From: JAVBLK01 sp031553565 | GTDB lineage: Bacteria; Bacillota; Clostridia; Christensenellales; DUVY01 | DNA length: 43,048 bases | Direction: 5' to 3' | NCBI GenBank assembly: GCA_031553565.1 | Contig: JAVBLK010000025.1 | Coordinates: 1-43,048 of the forward strand | In this document: one piece after another, positions 1 through 7,266 of the stretch | Layout of the letters: each line of letters begins with the position of its first letter | Numbering within the stretch: position 1 is the first letter of the stretch | Notes under the pieces: model-generated | What the model was told of the DNA's origin: nothing | Database searches by the model: none | The model's input: the letters and a program-made list of their open reading frames with translations, nothing else | Program-made: the position numbers and the translations under genes

Positions 1-47
1 CATGAATTATTGCATTTAGGACAGAAAAGTGATACATTTGCAGACAT
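1..47 (-). CDS. Zinc-ribbon protein, N-terminal fragment cut by window edge
   Basis: Only the first 15 codons lie in the window, reading leftwards from an ATG at 47-45. They encode MSANVSLFCPKCNNS. A clear AGGAG ribosome-binding site lies 8 nt upstream (complement of 56-60). The CPKC pair is typical of the first half of a zinc ribbon, but the second cysteine pair would lie outside the window. The gene is divergent from the GyrI-like gene, so the 116 bp between them should hold both promoters. The function cannot be inferred from so short a piece. Confidence 0.55.
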   Translation of the reverse strand, partial: MSANVSLFCPKCNNS

Positions 48-163
48 AAGGCATTCTCCTTTAAGTGATGTTTTGTGTGTGCAAACCAATTATATCACTT
101 CCGGGACGAGTGCCTTATTTCATGTTAAGTTAACAGAACGCCGAAAACAAAAAGGAGATAGAT

Positions 164-658
164 ATGGAAAAGAAAACATCGGTAATTTTCACACAGGTGA
201 TCGAACGGCCGAAAAGGAAGGCGATAATAAAACGCGGCGTAAAAGCCGGGGACTATTACGAATTCTGTCAGGAGGCCGGCTGCGATGTCTGGGGCGTGCT
301 GCAGAGCGTCAAGGAGGCGCTGTACGAGCCCGCGGGGTTCTGGCTGCCCGACAAGCTGATAACGCCCGGCACGTCGCGTTATGTCCAAGGCGTCGAGGTG
401 CCCGAAGGCTATGGCGGCAAAATCCCCGAAGGCTTCGAGCTGATAACCTTGGAGGCCTGCAGTATGTTGGTGTTTCAAGGCGAGCCGTTCGAGGATAAGG
501 ATTTCGAGGCTGCGATAGGCGCGGTATGGGAAAGTATAGATAAATACCGTCCGGAAACCTACGGCTATAAATGGTCAAAAGATGCCCCGCGCTTCCAACT
601 GTCACCGGAGGGGTACAGGGGATATATCGAGGCGCGCCCGGTAGAAAAGATCAAATAA
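164..658 (+). CDS. GyrI-like / AraC-type effector-binding domain protein
   Basis: The 164-residue product looks like a stand-alone GyrI-like (SOUL/AraC effector-binding) domain, the small-molecule-binding fold also found in DNA gyrase inhibitors and at the C-terminus of some AraC and MerR regulators. Supporting features are a GMY/GYKW-type aromatic region near the C-terminus, an acidic stretch FEDKDFEAAIGAVWESIDKY (about 106-125) and the closing segment YIEARPVEK typical of the last strand. No DNA-binding domain is present, so it is either a free ligand-binding protein or a sequestering factor. The start is supported by AAAGGAG 6 nt before the ATG. A strong hairpin follows the stop, so it is probably a one-gene unit. 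The ligand is unknown. Confidence 0.6.
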   Translation: MEKKTSVIFTQVIERPKRKAIIKRGVKAGDYYEFCQEAGCDVWGVLQSVKEALYEPAGFWLPDKLITPGTSRYVQGVEVPEGYGGKIPEGFELITLEACSMLVFQGEPFEDKDFEAAIGAVWESIDKYRPETYGYKWSKDAPRFQLSPEGYRGYIEARPVEKIK

Positions 659-669
659 TGCAAAACGGT

Positions 670-720
670 GTCACGGGATAGCGGTTGTTATGGCCGTCGT
701 CCCGTGACAATTTGTTATTC
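670..720 (+). terminator. Rho-independent-like terminator after the GyrI-like gene
   Basis: A perfect 9-bp stem is formed by GTCACGGGA (670-678) and TCCCGTGAC (700-708), with a smaller CGG/CCG pairing inside the loop. It begins 12 nt after the stop codon and is followed by a T-rich but interrupted tail. It would end the transcript of the GyrI-like gene. Confidence 0.65.
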
Positions 721-851
721 TTAAGGGTTTTTTTCGTCTAAAAACATCTTCTTTTTTCGTCAACAGCTCTGCTATTGCCTTCAAAAACAAGCCGTTTTAT
801 GCCTGAAAAATACCCGGTCAAAATTTATCTCATTTAATCAGCGTTTACCTA
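721..851 (+). repeat. MITE-1 copy A (left end missing)
   Basis: This is a truncated member of the ~165-bp foldback family found throughout the window. It keeps the central TCTGCTATT palindrome region, the CAAAAACAAGCCGTTTTA block and the right terminal repeat CAGCGTTTACCT (839-850). The left terminal repeat is not visible. Its central arm is of the GC type shared with copy E (23642-23808), with one unpaired position. With the terminator it fills the 287-bp gap before the hydrogenase-like gene. Confidence 0.75.
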
Positions 852-945
852 AAAGAAAAAAACTTATGCAATATTTTACAAAGGCATCGCCTTATCTTGA
901 CATTCCGGCACAGCTATCCTTATAAATACAATCGAACGCAGGTAC

Positions 946-2181
946 CTAAAATTTTCTCGAAAAGAATTCGTTGTCCTCTAATAAGCTTTCCACCGTGTCA
1001 AAGCCCAGACGGTGCAGCAGGACTATCGTATAGGGGTTGTCGATAGGGGTCAGATACGCGGCCTTGTCCGAATACTGGCTTACGGTCGAGATGCACTCGT
1101 CCGCGCTGATGATGGCTTTCGGGCCGCCCGCGCAGCCGCCCTTGCAGCCCATGCCCTCGAAAAAGTTGGCCTTGGACTGACCCAGGTTTTCCAGCATAGC
1201 CTTACACGCTGCCACGCCGTCGGCGGCCTCGGAAAGGACGGGGATGCGGCGGCCGGGGTTGAGCCGTTTAACCGTCATTGACACGGCGCGGCTGACCCCG
1301 CCGGCGCGGGCATAGATGCGGCCTGCGTGCGAGGAATGATCCTTGTCGGACTCCGGCATTGCTTTCGGGTCGATTTTCAGCGCCTTGAAAATGTCCTGCA
1401 TTTCGCGGAAGGTCAGGACGTGGTCGACCGCGCTTGCGATATCGGGCTCCTTTGCCTCGGCTTTTTTCGCCATGCACGGGCCGATAAAAACGGTCGTCGC
1501 GCCGGGATAAAGCTTTTTTATAACTCTGCCGCTGGCGGCCATAGGCGAAACGGAAGGGGGGACGTGCGGCAAAAGCTGGTTATAGCTCTTTTTTATCATT
1601 GCTATCCACATAGGGCAGCAGCAGCTGGTCAGCTGGTAATCGCCTTCATTACGGATATTTTTGTCGAACTCCAAGGCTTCCTTCAAAGTCAAAATATCGG
1701 CGAACAGCGCGACCTCGATCACGCCGTCAAAGCCAATCGCCTTTAACGCCGAACGCAATTTTCCGGGTGTGACCTCGTCCGAGAACTGGCCGATAAAGGC
1801 GGGGGCGATAAGCGCGTAGGAAAGGTTTTTATTGCGCCGCACAGATTTTAACGCGGGCAGGATATCCCTGGTCGATGTAAGCCTCTCTGCGGCATCTTCC
1901 GAAAACTCCAGCCCGCAGCCGCCGCAGCCGGATGCGCCGTCCGGTAAAACGCCGGCCTCTGACAGCTGATCCAGCGCGCACAGTTCGGCGCAGCCGCCGA
2001 GCCCGCCGCGGCATTTGCTGACGGGTGCGGCCTTCTTTCCGGGGTTCAATAAACAGTCGAGCTGCCCGCGCTTGTAGCTGGCAAATTGCTTTTCCATTGC
2101 CGAGAGCGCCGCCGCCGGATCGGTATGCGCGCCCTCCATCGTTTTGAGATGCAGTTCAATAAATGTCGTATCGTTTTTCAT
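946..2181 (-). CDS. Stand-alone [FeFe]-hydrogenase-like protein (H-cluster domain)
   Basis: The 411-residue protein carries the three H-cluster signatures of [FeFe] hydrogenases in order: TSCCCPMW (185-192), GPCMAKKAEA (234-243) and EGMGCKGGCAGG (342-353). These hold the cysteines that bind the [4Fe-4S] part and the diiron site. The second motif reads GPCMAKK rather than MPC of the well-studied group A enzymes, and the first has an extra cysteine, so it belongs to a divergent group. The N-terminus lacks the usual ferredoxin-like CxxCxxCxxxCP clusters. It has instead an unusual cysteine set at about 43, 57, 64, 68, 86 and 89. It may evolve or oxidise H2, or serve as a sensor; no maturase genes are nearby. 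The gene has its own promoter and seems leaderless. Confidence 0.85.
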   Translation of the reverse strand: MKNDTTFIELHLKTMEGAHTDPAAALSAMEKQFASYKRGQLDCLLNPGKKAAPVSKCRGGLGGCAELCALDQLSEAGVLPDGASGCGGCGLEFSEDAAERLTSTRDILPALKSVRRNKNLSYALIAPAFIGQFSDEVTPGKLRSALKAIGFDGVIEVALFADILTLKEALEFDKNIRNEGDYQLTSCCCPMWIAMIKKSYNQLLPHVPPSVSPMAASGRVIKKLYPGATTVFIGPCMAKKAEAKEPDIASAVDHVLTFREMQDIFKALKIDPKAMPESDKDHSSHAGRIYARAGGVSRAVSMTVKRLNPGRRIPVLSEAADGVAACKAMLENLGQSKANFFEGMGCKGGCAGGPKAIISADECISTVSQYSDKAAYLTPIDNPYTIVLLHRLGFDTVESLLEDNEFFSRKF

Positions 2182-2187
2182 AGCAAA

Positions 2188-2216
2188 AGTATATTACGTC
2201 ACGCGCTTTTTGGCAA
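2188..2216 (-). promoter_or_regulatory. Promoter of the hydrogenase-like gene, leaderless layout
   Basis: On the minus strand a -35 TTGCCA (2216-2211) is followed by a 17-bp spacer and a -10 TATACT (2193-2188). Only 6 nt separate the -10 from the ATG at 2181, so transcription should begin at or within a base or two of the start codon. No Shine-Dalgarno sequence is present. Confidence 0.7.
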
Positions 2217-2237
2217 GCCGGACGGGGCGTTTTTCTC

Positions 2238-2401
2238 TAGGTAAACGCTGAATAATTCGATATAATTTACAGCGGCGTCTTTTTCGGATGAAAACGTCTT
2301 CTTTTTTTGCCAATAGTTCTACTATTTGCTGCAAAAACAAGCCGTTTTCTGCCTTAAAAATACTTGCTCTAAATTAACCTCATTTATTCAGCGTTTACCT
2401 A
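2238..2401 (+). repeat. MITE-1 copy B (full length)
   Basis: This 164-bp element is bounded by the inverted ends TAGGTAAACGCTGAATAA and TTATTCAGCGTTTACCTA. The centre is the palindrome AATAGT-TCT-ACTATT, flanked by a second paired arm GAAAACG/CGTTTTC. No reading frame of its own is evident, so it would need a transposase supplied in trans. It is one of the best-preserved copies and a good reference for the family. It sits between the divergently transcribed hydrogenase-like gene and ffh. Confidence 0.85.
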
Positions 2402-2423
2402 AACTGCGCCTATGATTTACAGG

Positions 2424-2452
2424 TTGACTTTGTGCTTAACCTTATTTATAAT
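2424..2452 (+). promoter_or_regulatory. Promoter of ffh
   Basis: The -35 TTGACT (2424-2429) and a perfect -10 TATAAT (2447-2452) are separated by 17 bp. Transcription should start near 2459, giving a leader of about 100 nt that contains a miniature MITE-1 hairpin. Confidence 0.75.
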
Positions 2453-2477
2453 TAGAGTTAACAATGCCAAAACAATT

Positions 2478-2522
2478 ATGGAAGCGATGACTAAATTATA
2501 TCGGATTATTCAGTGCTTCCAT
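2478..2522 (+). repeat. MITE-1 miniature copy N in the ffh leader
   Basis: This 45-bp element is little more than two MITE-1 ends facing each other: ATGGAAGCGATGA on the left and TCAGTGCTTCCAT on the right. The inner TTATATCGGATTATTCAG matches the end of copy D. Because it lies between the ffh promoter and start codon, it will be transcribed as a hairpin in the ffh 5' untranslated region. Confidence 0.7.
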
Positions 2523-2562
2523 ATAATATATAAAATAAAAAAACGACTGGGAGCATCCTGAA

Positions 2563-3870
2563 TTGGCAATATTTTCGTCATTAAAAGATAAGCTTGCCCA
2601 TGTGTTCGGCAAGATAACAAACCGCGGGCATTTGACCGAGCTGGAAATAAAGCAGGCCATGCGCGAGATCCGCGTTGCCTTGCTGGAGGCGGACGTCAAT
2701 TTTACGGTCGTAAAGGACTTTATCAGCCGTGTGTCCGAAAAATCCGTAAAGAGCGAGATCTTAGAAAGCCTGAGCCCCGGCCAGCAGGTAGTAAAGCTTG
2801 TCCATGAGGAGCTGATAGTTTTAATGGGCGGCGAGAACGCGAAACTGAACGTTTCCGATCATCCGCCGACCGTCATCATGATGTGCGGACTGCAGGGCGC
2901 GGGTAAAACTACGATGTGCGGCAAGATCGGCCTTATGCTGAAAAAGCAGGGTAAGAAGCCTCTTCTTTGCGCGTGCGACATCTACCGCCCGGCGGCGATA
3001 AAGCAATTGCAGGTAGTGGGCGGAAACGTAGGCCTGCCGGTATTCGAGCGCGGTACGGACAACCCCGTAAAGACCGCCTCCGCCGCCGTAAAGGAAGCGC
3101 TGTCAATGGGCTATGACACTGTCATAATCGACACTGCGGGACGGCTGCACATCAACGAGGAGCTTATGCGCGAGCTTGCCGATATCAAGGCCGCGGTGAA
3201 GCCCGCCGAGATCCTTTTAACAGTGGACGCGATGACGGGGCAGGATGCGCTGAACGTTGCGGAAAGCTTTAATAAGCAGCTGGATATAACGGGCGTCATT
3301 TTAAGCAAGCTGGACGGCGATACCAGGGGCGGCGCCGCGCTGTCTATCCGCGCGGTCACAGGCAAGCCGATCAAGCTGTGCGGCACGGGCGAAAAGCCGG
3401 GCGATATCGAGCCGTTCTATCCCGACCGTATGGCCAGCCGGATCTTGGGCATGGGCGACGTATTGACGCTGATCGAAAAAGCGCAGAGCGCCGTCACGGA
3501 AGAAGAGATGGCCAAGATGGAAAAGAAGTTCCGCGAGAACAGCTTTGACCTTAACGACTATTTAACGCAGTTCGACCAGATAAAGAAAATGGGGAACATC
3601 AGCGAGCTTCTGGGCATGATCCCCGGCGCGGGGAAATTAAAGGTCAGCGAGGCAGACATTGACGAAAACCGCATAAAACGGTTTAAGGCCATAATACAGT
3701 CTATGACTCCGAAGGAGCGTGCGTATCCCGAAATATTGAAATCCTCGCGCAAGATCCGCATTGCCAAGGGCAGCGGCACTCAGGTGCAGGATATAAACCA
3801 GCTGTTAAAGCAATTCGAGCAAACCAAAGTGATGATGAAACAAATGAAGGGCAAAAGAAGGTTCTTCTAA
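2563..3870 (+). CDS. ffh: Signal recognition particle GTPase Ffh
   Basis: Ffh binds signal sequences of nascent membrane and secreted proteins together with SRP RNA and delivers ribosomes to FtsY. The 435-residue product has the N-terminal helical bundle, then the GTPase motifs GLQGAGKTT (G1), DTAGR (G3) and SKLDGDTRGG (G4 region). The methionine-rich M domain follows, with SSRKIRIAKGSGTQVQDINQ as the RNA-binding signature. The start is a TTG with GGGAG upstream; no ATG fits. YlxM, which often precedes ffh in Firmicutes, is not present. The gene has its own promoter and heads the translation cluster. Confidence 0.97.
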   Translation: MAIFSSLKDKLAHVFGKITNRGHLTELEIKQAMREIRVALLEADVNFTVVKDFISRVSEKSVKSEILESLSPGQQVVKLVHEELIVLMGGENAKLNVSDHPPTVIMMCGLQGAGKTTMCGKIGLMLKKQGKKPLLCACDIYRPAAIKQLQVVGGNVGLPVFERGTDNPVKTASAAVKEALSMGYDTVIIDTAGRLHINEELMRELADIKAAVKPAEILLTVDAMTGQDALNVAESFNKQLDITGVILSKLDGDTRGGAALSIRAVTGKPIKLCGTGEKPGDIEPFYPDRMASRILGMGDVLTLIEKAQSAVTEEEMAKMEKKFRENSFDLNDYLTQFDQIKKMGNISELLGMIPGAGKLKVSEADIDENRIKRFKAIIQSMTPKERAYPEILKSSRKIRIAKGSGTQVQDINQLLKQFEQTKVMMKQMKGKRRFF

Positions 3871-3934
3871 AAAACGCAGATGAAATGCCCCCGGAATTTT
3901 GTAAAACAAGCCTTGTTATCCGTGCGAATTTCTT

Positions 3935-3963
3935 TTGACAAATGTTATGTAATTTGCTATCCT
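3935..3963 (+). promoter_or_regulatory. Promoter of rpsP
   Basis: A consensus -35 TTGACA (3935-3940), a 17-bp spacer and a -10 TATCCT (3958-3963) lie between ffh and rpsP. Transcription should start near 3970, about 60 nt before rpsP. The ribosomal part of the cluster can therefore be expressed independently of ffh. Confidence 0.75.
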
Positions 3964-4029
3964 TTATAAGCGCAAAAAAGACAGCGCATATATTTTTAAT
4001 TATCGATATATTATCAGGAGTATAAAAAA

Positions 4030-4332
4030 GTGGTAAAGATCAGACTTTCGTTGGGCGGCGACAAAAAAACGCCTATTTACAAGGTAGTTGTTGTGGATTC
4101 GCGGAAACCGCGTTCCAGCGATTTTATCGACCAGATAGGCAACTATTTCCCTAAAGAAGTTCAAGGGCAGACCAAGATCGACGTCGAGAAGGCCAAGAAA
4201 TGGCTTGCTTGCGGCGCGCAGCCTACCGACACGGTAAAAACTCTTTTGATCAACGCAGGCGCAATGCCCGCGCCGGCAAAGCGGCCGCCCGCCAAGACTC
4301 CCAAGAAAAAGGGCGAAGAGGCAAAGGCTTAA
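4030..4332 (+). CDS. rpsP: 30S ribosomal protein S16
   Basis: S16 is a small primary-binding protein of the 30S subunit. The N-terminus VKIRLSLGGDKKTPIYKVVVVDSR and the block IGNYFPK are diagnostic. The start is a GTG with AGGAG 9 nt upstream. At 100 residues it is somewhat longer than a minimal S16 because of a Pro/Ala/Lys-rich tail from about residue 80 (PAPAKRPPAKTPKKKGEEAK). Similar tails occur on L27, S1 and RNase HI in this window. The downstream neighbour khpA is separated by 337 bp containing a MITE. Confidence 0.97.
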   Translation: MVKIRLSLGGDKKTPIYKVVVVDSRKPRSSDFIDQIGNYFPKEVQGQTKIDVEKAKKWLACGAQPTDTVKTLLINAGAMPAPAKRPPAKTPKKKGEEAKA

Positions 4333-4403
4333 AGAGCCTGCCTTTTATGCTTCAAATTGATTTGGGCGCAGCTTGTCATTTTTGAACGGGGCGGATATTC
4401 TTT

Positions 4404-4567
4404 TAAGGAAGCGATGAATAAATGAGATCAATTTAGAGCAAGTATTTTTAGCCCGGAAAATGACTTGTTTTTGCAGCAAATAGTAGAACTATTTGCAATA
4501 AAAGAAGGCATTTTCAGGCAAAAAAGACGCGGCTATAAATTATATCGAATTATTCAGCGGTTTCTTA
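4404..4567 (-). repeat. MITE-1 copy C (full length, inverted) between rpsP and khpA
   Basis: This 164-bp element is inverted relative to copy B, with ends TAAGGAAGCGATGAATAAAT and TTATTCAGCGGTTTCTTA. The central palindrome GCAAATAGT-AGA-ACTATTTGC is perfect. The second arm is of the TG/CA type (GAAAATG paired with CATTTTC). It occupies half of the 337-bp rpsP-khpA spacer, splitting what is normally a tight ribosomal operon. I see no terminator or promoter in the rest of that spacer. Confidence 0.85.
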
Positions 4568-4669
4568 AGCGTTTTCGTCCCGTGGAAACGGCAAAAATTT
4601 GGTGCGCCGCATACTCACCCCGCTGCCGGTTACTTTACGGCGGCCCGGTTTTAAAGGAAGTTTTCGCAA

Positions 4670-4912
4670 ATGGTTGACGCAAAGGACGTAGTCCAATATA
4701 TTGTTAAGCAGCTTGTTGACGACCCGGCGGCAGTAGACGTCACCGCGTCGGGCGACGATATCCATGTCAGCGTGAAAAAGAGCGATATGGGCAAGATAAT
4801 AGGCAAGCAGGGCAGGATAGCAAAGGCGATAAGGACGCTTATGTATGCGGTCGGTATGAAGGAAAACCGCCGTTATAACGTCGAGATCGACGAGGCGGAA
4901 GGCGCGGAATAA
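4670..4912 (+). CDS. khpA: KH-domain RNA-binding protein KhpA (YlqC family)
   Basis: KhpA is a small single-KH-domain protein that binds RNA, commonly with KhpB, and affects cell division and elongation in several Firmicutes. The 80-residue product has the KH GxxG loop as IIGKQGRIAKAIRTL (about 43-57). The position between rpsP and rimM-trmD is the usual one. The ATG is preceded by AAGGAAG at 9-nt spacing. The family assignment rests on length, motif and gene order together. Confidence 0.95.
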   Translation: MVDAKDVVQYIVKQLVDDPAAVDVTASGDDIHVSVKKSDMGKIIGKQGRIAKAIRTLMYAVGMKENRRYNVEIDEAEGAE

Positions 4913-5014
4913 GGCTTGCCCCGATAAAGACTTTCACAAAAGCTTGGTTTGTGGTAAAATACGATCAGGCTTTTTTTTATACCTTTTGAAAAAACGCAGC
5001 AAAAAACCCGGGCA

Positions 5015-5051
5015 GCCACAAAATTGCAAGTGTGGCGAAGCCACTTTTTTT
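5015..5051 (+). promoter_or_regulatory. Terminator with competing upstream segment before rimM
   Basis: A hairpin GTGGC-GAA-GCCAC (5032-5044) followed by seven T (5045-5051) is a compact intrinsic terminator. Just upstream, GCCACA (5015-5020) can pair with TGTGGC (5031-5036), the left arm of the terminator. The two structures exclude each other, which is the layout of an attenuator. The terminator lies 89 nt before the rimM start, and it is the reason the longer GTG-initiated frame was not chosen. Confidence 0.55.
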
Positions 5052-5139
5052 ATGCCTTTTGGAAAAATCGCCAAAATTGCCGGCAAGTTTTACTATTCAG
5101 ACGGATTCTTTTAAAGCACAAGAAAACTGGAAAAATATA

Positions 5140-5655
5140 ATGAAAAAAACACTTATAGGAACAATAGTAAAGCCGCAGGGGATCAGGGGCGAGGTAAAGG
5201 TACGCTGTGAAACGGCGGAGCTTGCGGACGTACTGGACGCCGCGGAGTTTTATATCGACGGCGGCGCGCCGGTAAAGTCCGTGTCGGCGGCGGTGCGCGG
5301 CGGCTTCGCATTTATAAAGCTTTCCGGCGTCAATACCAGAAACGATGCCGAAGCCTTGCGCGGCAAGCAGCTTTTTGCCGAAGAAAGGCTGGTAAAGCTG
5401 AAAAAAGGCGAGTATTTTGTTAAGGATATAATAGGCTGCAGGCTTGTAGATACGGGCGGCACGCTTTTGGGCGTGATCACCGCGATAGACAATTTCGGCG
5501 CGGCGGACGTCTATACGGCGGAAACCGCGGACGGCAGAGTATTCCGGTTCCCGTTTATCAAGGCATTAAAGGCCAAGGTCGATACCGTTAACCAAACCAT
5601 GGCCGTTGACCCGCAAGTTTTTTCCGAGGTGTCGATATTCGAGGGTGCGGAATGA
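5140..5655 (+). CDS. rimM: Ribosome maturation factor RimM
   Basis: RimM helps assemble the head of the 30S subunit and binds S19. The 171-residue product begins MKKTLIGTIVKPQGIRGEVKV, the standard start of the RimM N-terminal barrel. The PRC-barrel domain follows (about 95-170) with GEYFVKDIIGCRLVD. The open frame extends 36 codons further upstream to a GTG, but that stretch crosses a terminator hairpin and is unlike RimM, so the ATG at 5140 was chosen. The ribosome-binding site is weak. It overlaps trmD by 4 nt (ATGA), so the two are probably translationally coupled. Confidence 0.95.
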   Translation: MKKTLIGTIVKPQGIRGEVKVRCETAELADVLDAAEFYIDGGAPVKSVSAAVRGGFAFIKLSGVNTRNDAEALRGKQLFAEERLVKLKKGEYFVKDIIGCRLVDTGGTLLGVITAIDNFGAADVYTAETADGRVFRFPFIKALKAKVDTVNQTMAVDPQVFSEVSIFEGAE

Positions 5656-6323
5656 AAATAGACGTATTGACACTTTTCCCCGATATGATAGACGGCTTAA
5701 AGCACAGCATGATAGGGCGCGCGGTCACTGCAAAAAAGCTGAAGGTCAACGCAATAAACATCCGCGACTTTTCGCTTGACAAGCATAAAAAATGCGACGA
5801 CGCCCCGTACGGCGGCGGCAGCGGTATGGTAATGACGCCGCAGCCTATTTATGACGCGCTTATAAAGTGCGACAAGACACATAAGGCCAGACGTATATAT
5901 ATGTCGCCGAAGGGTAAGACCCTTAACATGGCTAGGGTTAAGGAGCTGGCGCAGGAAAAGCACCTGGTCATCCTTTGCGGCCATTACGAGGGCGTGGATC
6001 AGCGGATAATCGACAACTATATCGACGAAGAGATCTCTATCGGCGACTATATTTTAACGGGCGGCGAGCTGCCCGCGATGGTGCTGATAGACTGCGTGGC
6101 GCGGTTTGTGGACGGCGTATTGGGCAATCCGGACTCTGCGGGCGAGGAAAGCTTTTCCGACGACCTTTTAGAATATCCACACTATACGCGGCCCGCCGAC
6201 TTTAGAGGCCATTCAGTTCCCGAAATACTTGTATCCGGCCACCACGCAAATGTGGAGAAGTGGCGGAAAGCGCAGCGGGAAGAGATCACGAGGGAAAAAA
6301 GGGAAGACCTTTTAAAAAAGTGA
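5652..6323 (+). CDS. trmD: tRNA (guanine-37-N1)-methyltransferase TrmD
   Basis: TrmD methylates G37 next to the anticodon, preventing +1 frameshifting. The product has the knotted SPOUT fold with LCGHYEGVDQRI (about 107-118) and EEISIGDYILTGGELPAM (about 127-144), the segments forming the S-adenosylmethionine pocket. It is 223 residues, slightly shorter than the usual 230-250. Its start overlaps the rimM stop. In most Firmicutes rplS follows trmD; here the next gene is rbgA. Confidence 0.97.
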   Translation: MKIDVLTLFPDMIDGLKHSMIGRAVTAKKLKVNAINIRDFSLDKHKKCDDAPYGGGSGMVMTPQPIYDALIKCDKTHKARRIYMSPKGKTLNMARVKELAQEKHLVILCGHYEGVDQRIIDNYIDEEISIGDYILTGGELPAMVLIDCVARFVDGVLGNPDSAGEESFSDDLLEYPHYTRPADFRGHSVPEILVSGHHANVEKWRKAQREEITREKREDLLKK

Positions 6324-6371
6324 CGCACATATATTGTGTCGGCGGCAAACACGGCCGCCGGAGTAAAGCTT

Positions 6372-7244
6372 ATGAAAATTAACTGGTTCCCCGGCCATAT
6401 GGCGAAATCTATGCGGCTTATCGAGGAAGGCGCGGGGCTTGTCGACGTTATTATCTATGTTCTGGACGCAAGGATACCGGCGTCCTGCTTCAACCCGGCC
6501 TTGGACGGTTTACTGAAAAGCAAGCCGGTTTTATACGTTCTGAATAAGGCCGACCTTGCCGGCGACAATGAGACCGCGCTGTGGATAAAGGCGTTAAAAG
6601 CAAAGGGCGGCTGCATCAGGCTGGACGCGAAGGTCACCAACTCGGCAAAGCCTATTTGTGCCGAGGTCAAGAGGCTGGCGGCGGCAAAAACGGCAAAATA
6701 CGCCGAAAAAGAGCTCAATTACACCGTAAAGGCAATGATCGTAGGCGTGCCTAACTGCGGCAAGTCAACGATAATCAACAATATTGCGGGCGGGGCAAAG
6801 GCCAAGGTCGGCAATAAGCCCGGAGTGACGCGCGGCCGCCAGTGGCTGAGGGCGGGCGATCATTTCGAGCTGATGGATACGCCCGGCGTGCTGTGGGGCA
6901 ATATCGAGGATCAGAGATCGGCGAAAAGGCTGGCGTTTTGCGGCTGTGTAAAGGACGAGGTAACCGACCCCTGCGCGCTGTCAAAAATGCTTATCGGCGA
7001 GCTTAAGGATATCGGCCGCGCAGATATGCTGATAAAGCGCTACAAGCTGGACGAGGCGATATTTGCGGGCGATGCTTTTGCCGAAACCGTATTCAGTAAA
7101 ATAGCGTCAAAGCGCGGCTGTCTTATGTCCGGCGGGGTAATCGACGACGGGCGCGCCGCCGCCCTTATACTGGACGAGTTCAGGAGCGGCCTGATGGGCA
7201 AGATAACGCTTGACGCGCCCGCACCTGTAAACGGCGCGGAGTAA
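6372..7244 (+). CDS. rbgA: Ribosome biogenesis GTPase RbgA (YlqF)
   Basis: RbgA is a circularly permuted GTPase needed for late 50S assembly. The motifs appear in the permuted order: LNKADL (G4) near residue 57, then GVPNCGKSTIINN (G1) near 125, and DTPGVLWG (G3) near 170. The typical N-terminus MKINWFPGHMAKSMR fixes the start at the ATG 6372, which has GGAG 8 nt upstream. The frame stays open 12 codons further upstream to a GTG, but this is not supported. The product is 290 residues. It follows trmD by 48 bp and is followed by rnhB, as in Bacillus. Confidence 0.95.
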   Translation: MKINWFPGHMAKSMRLIEEGAGLVDVIIYVLDARIPASCFNPALDGLLKSKPVLYVLNKADLAGDNETALWIKALKAKGGCIRLDAKVTNSAKPICAEVKRLAAAKTAKYAEKELNYTVKAMIVGVPNCGKSTIINNIAGGAKAKVGNKPGVTRGRQWLRAGDHFELMDTPGVLWGNIEDQRSAKRLAFCGCVKDEVTDPCALSKMLIGELKDIGRADMLIKRYKLDEAIFAGDAFAETVFSKIASKRGCLMSGGVIDDGRAAALILDEFRSGLMGKITLDAPAPVNGAE

Positions 7245-7266
7245 TTTCCGGGATAGCGGAAGAAAT

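Noticed and set aside
4465..4677. A 70-residue open frame between rpsP and khpA
   Set aside because: It is mostly MITE-1 copy C read through, and its start lies inside the repeat.
5032..5139. An upstream GTG start giving a 207-residue RimM
   Set aside because: The extra 36 codons cross an intrinsic terminator and do not resemble RimM; the ATG at 5140 gives the family's normal N-terminus.
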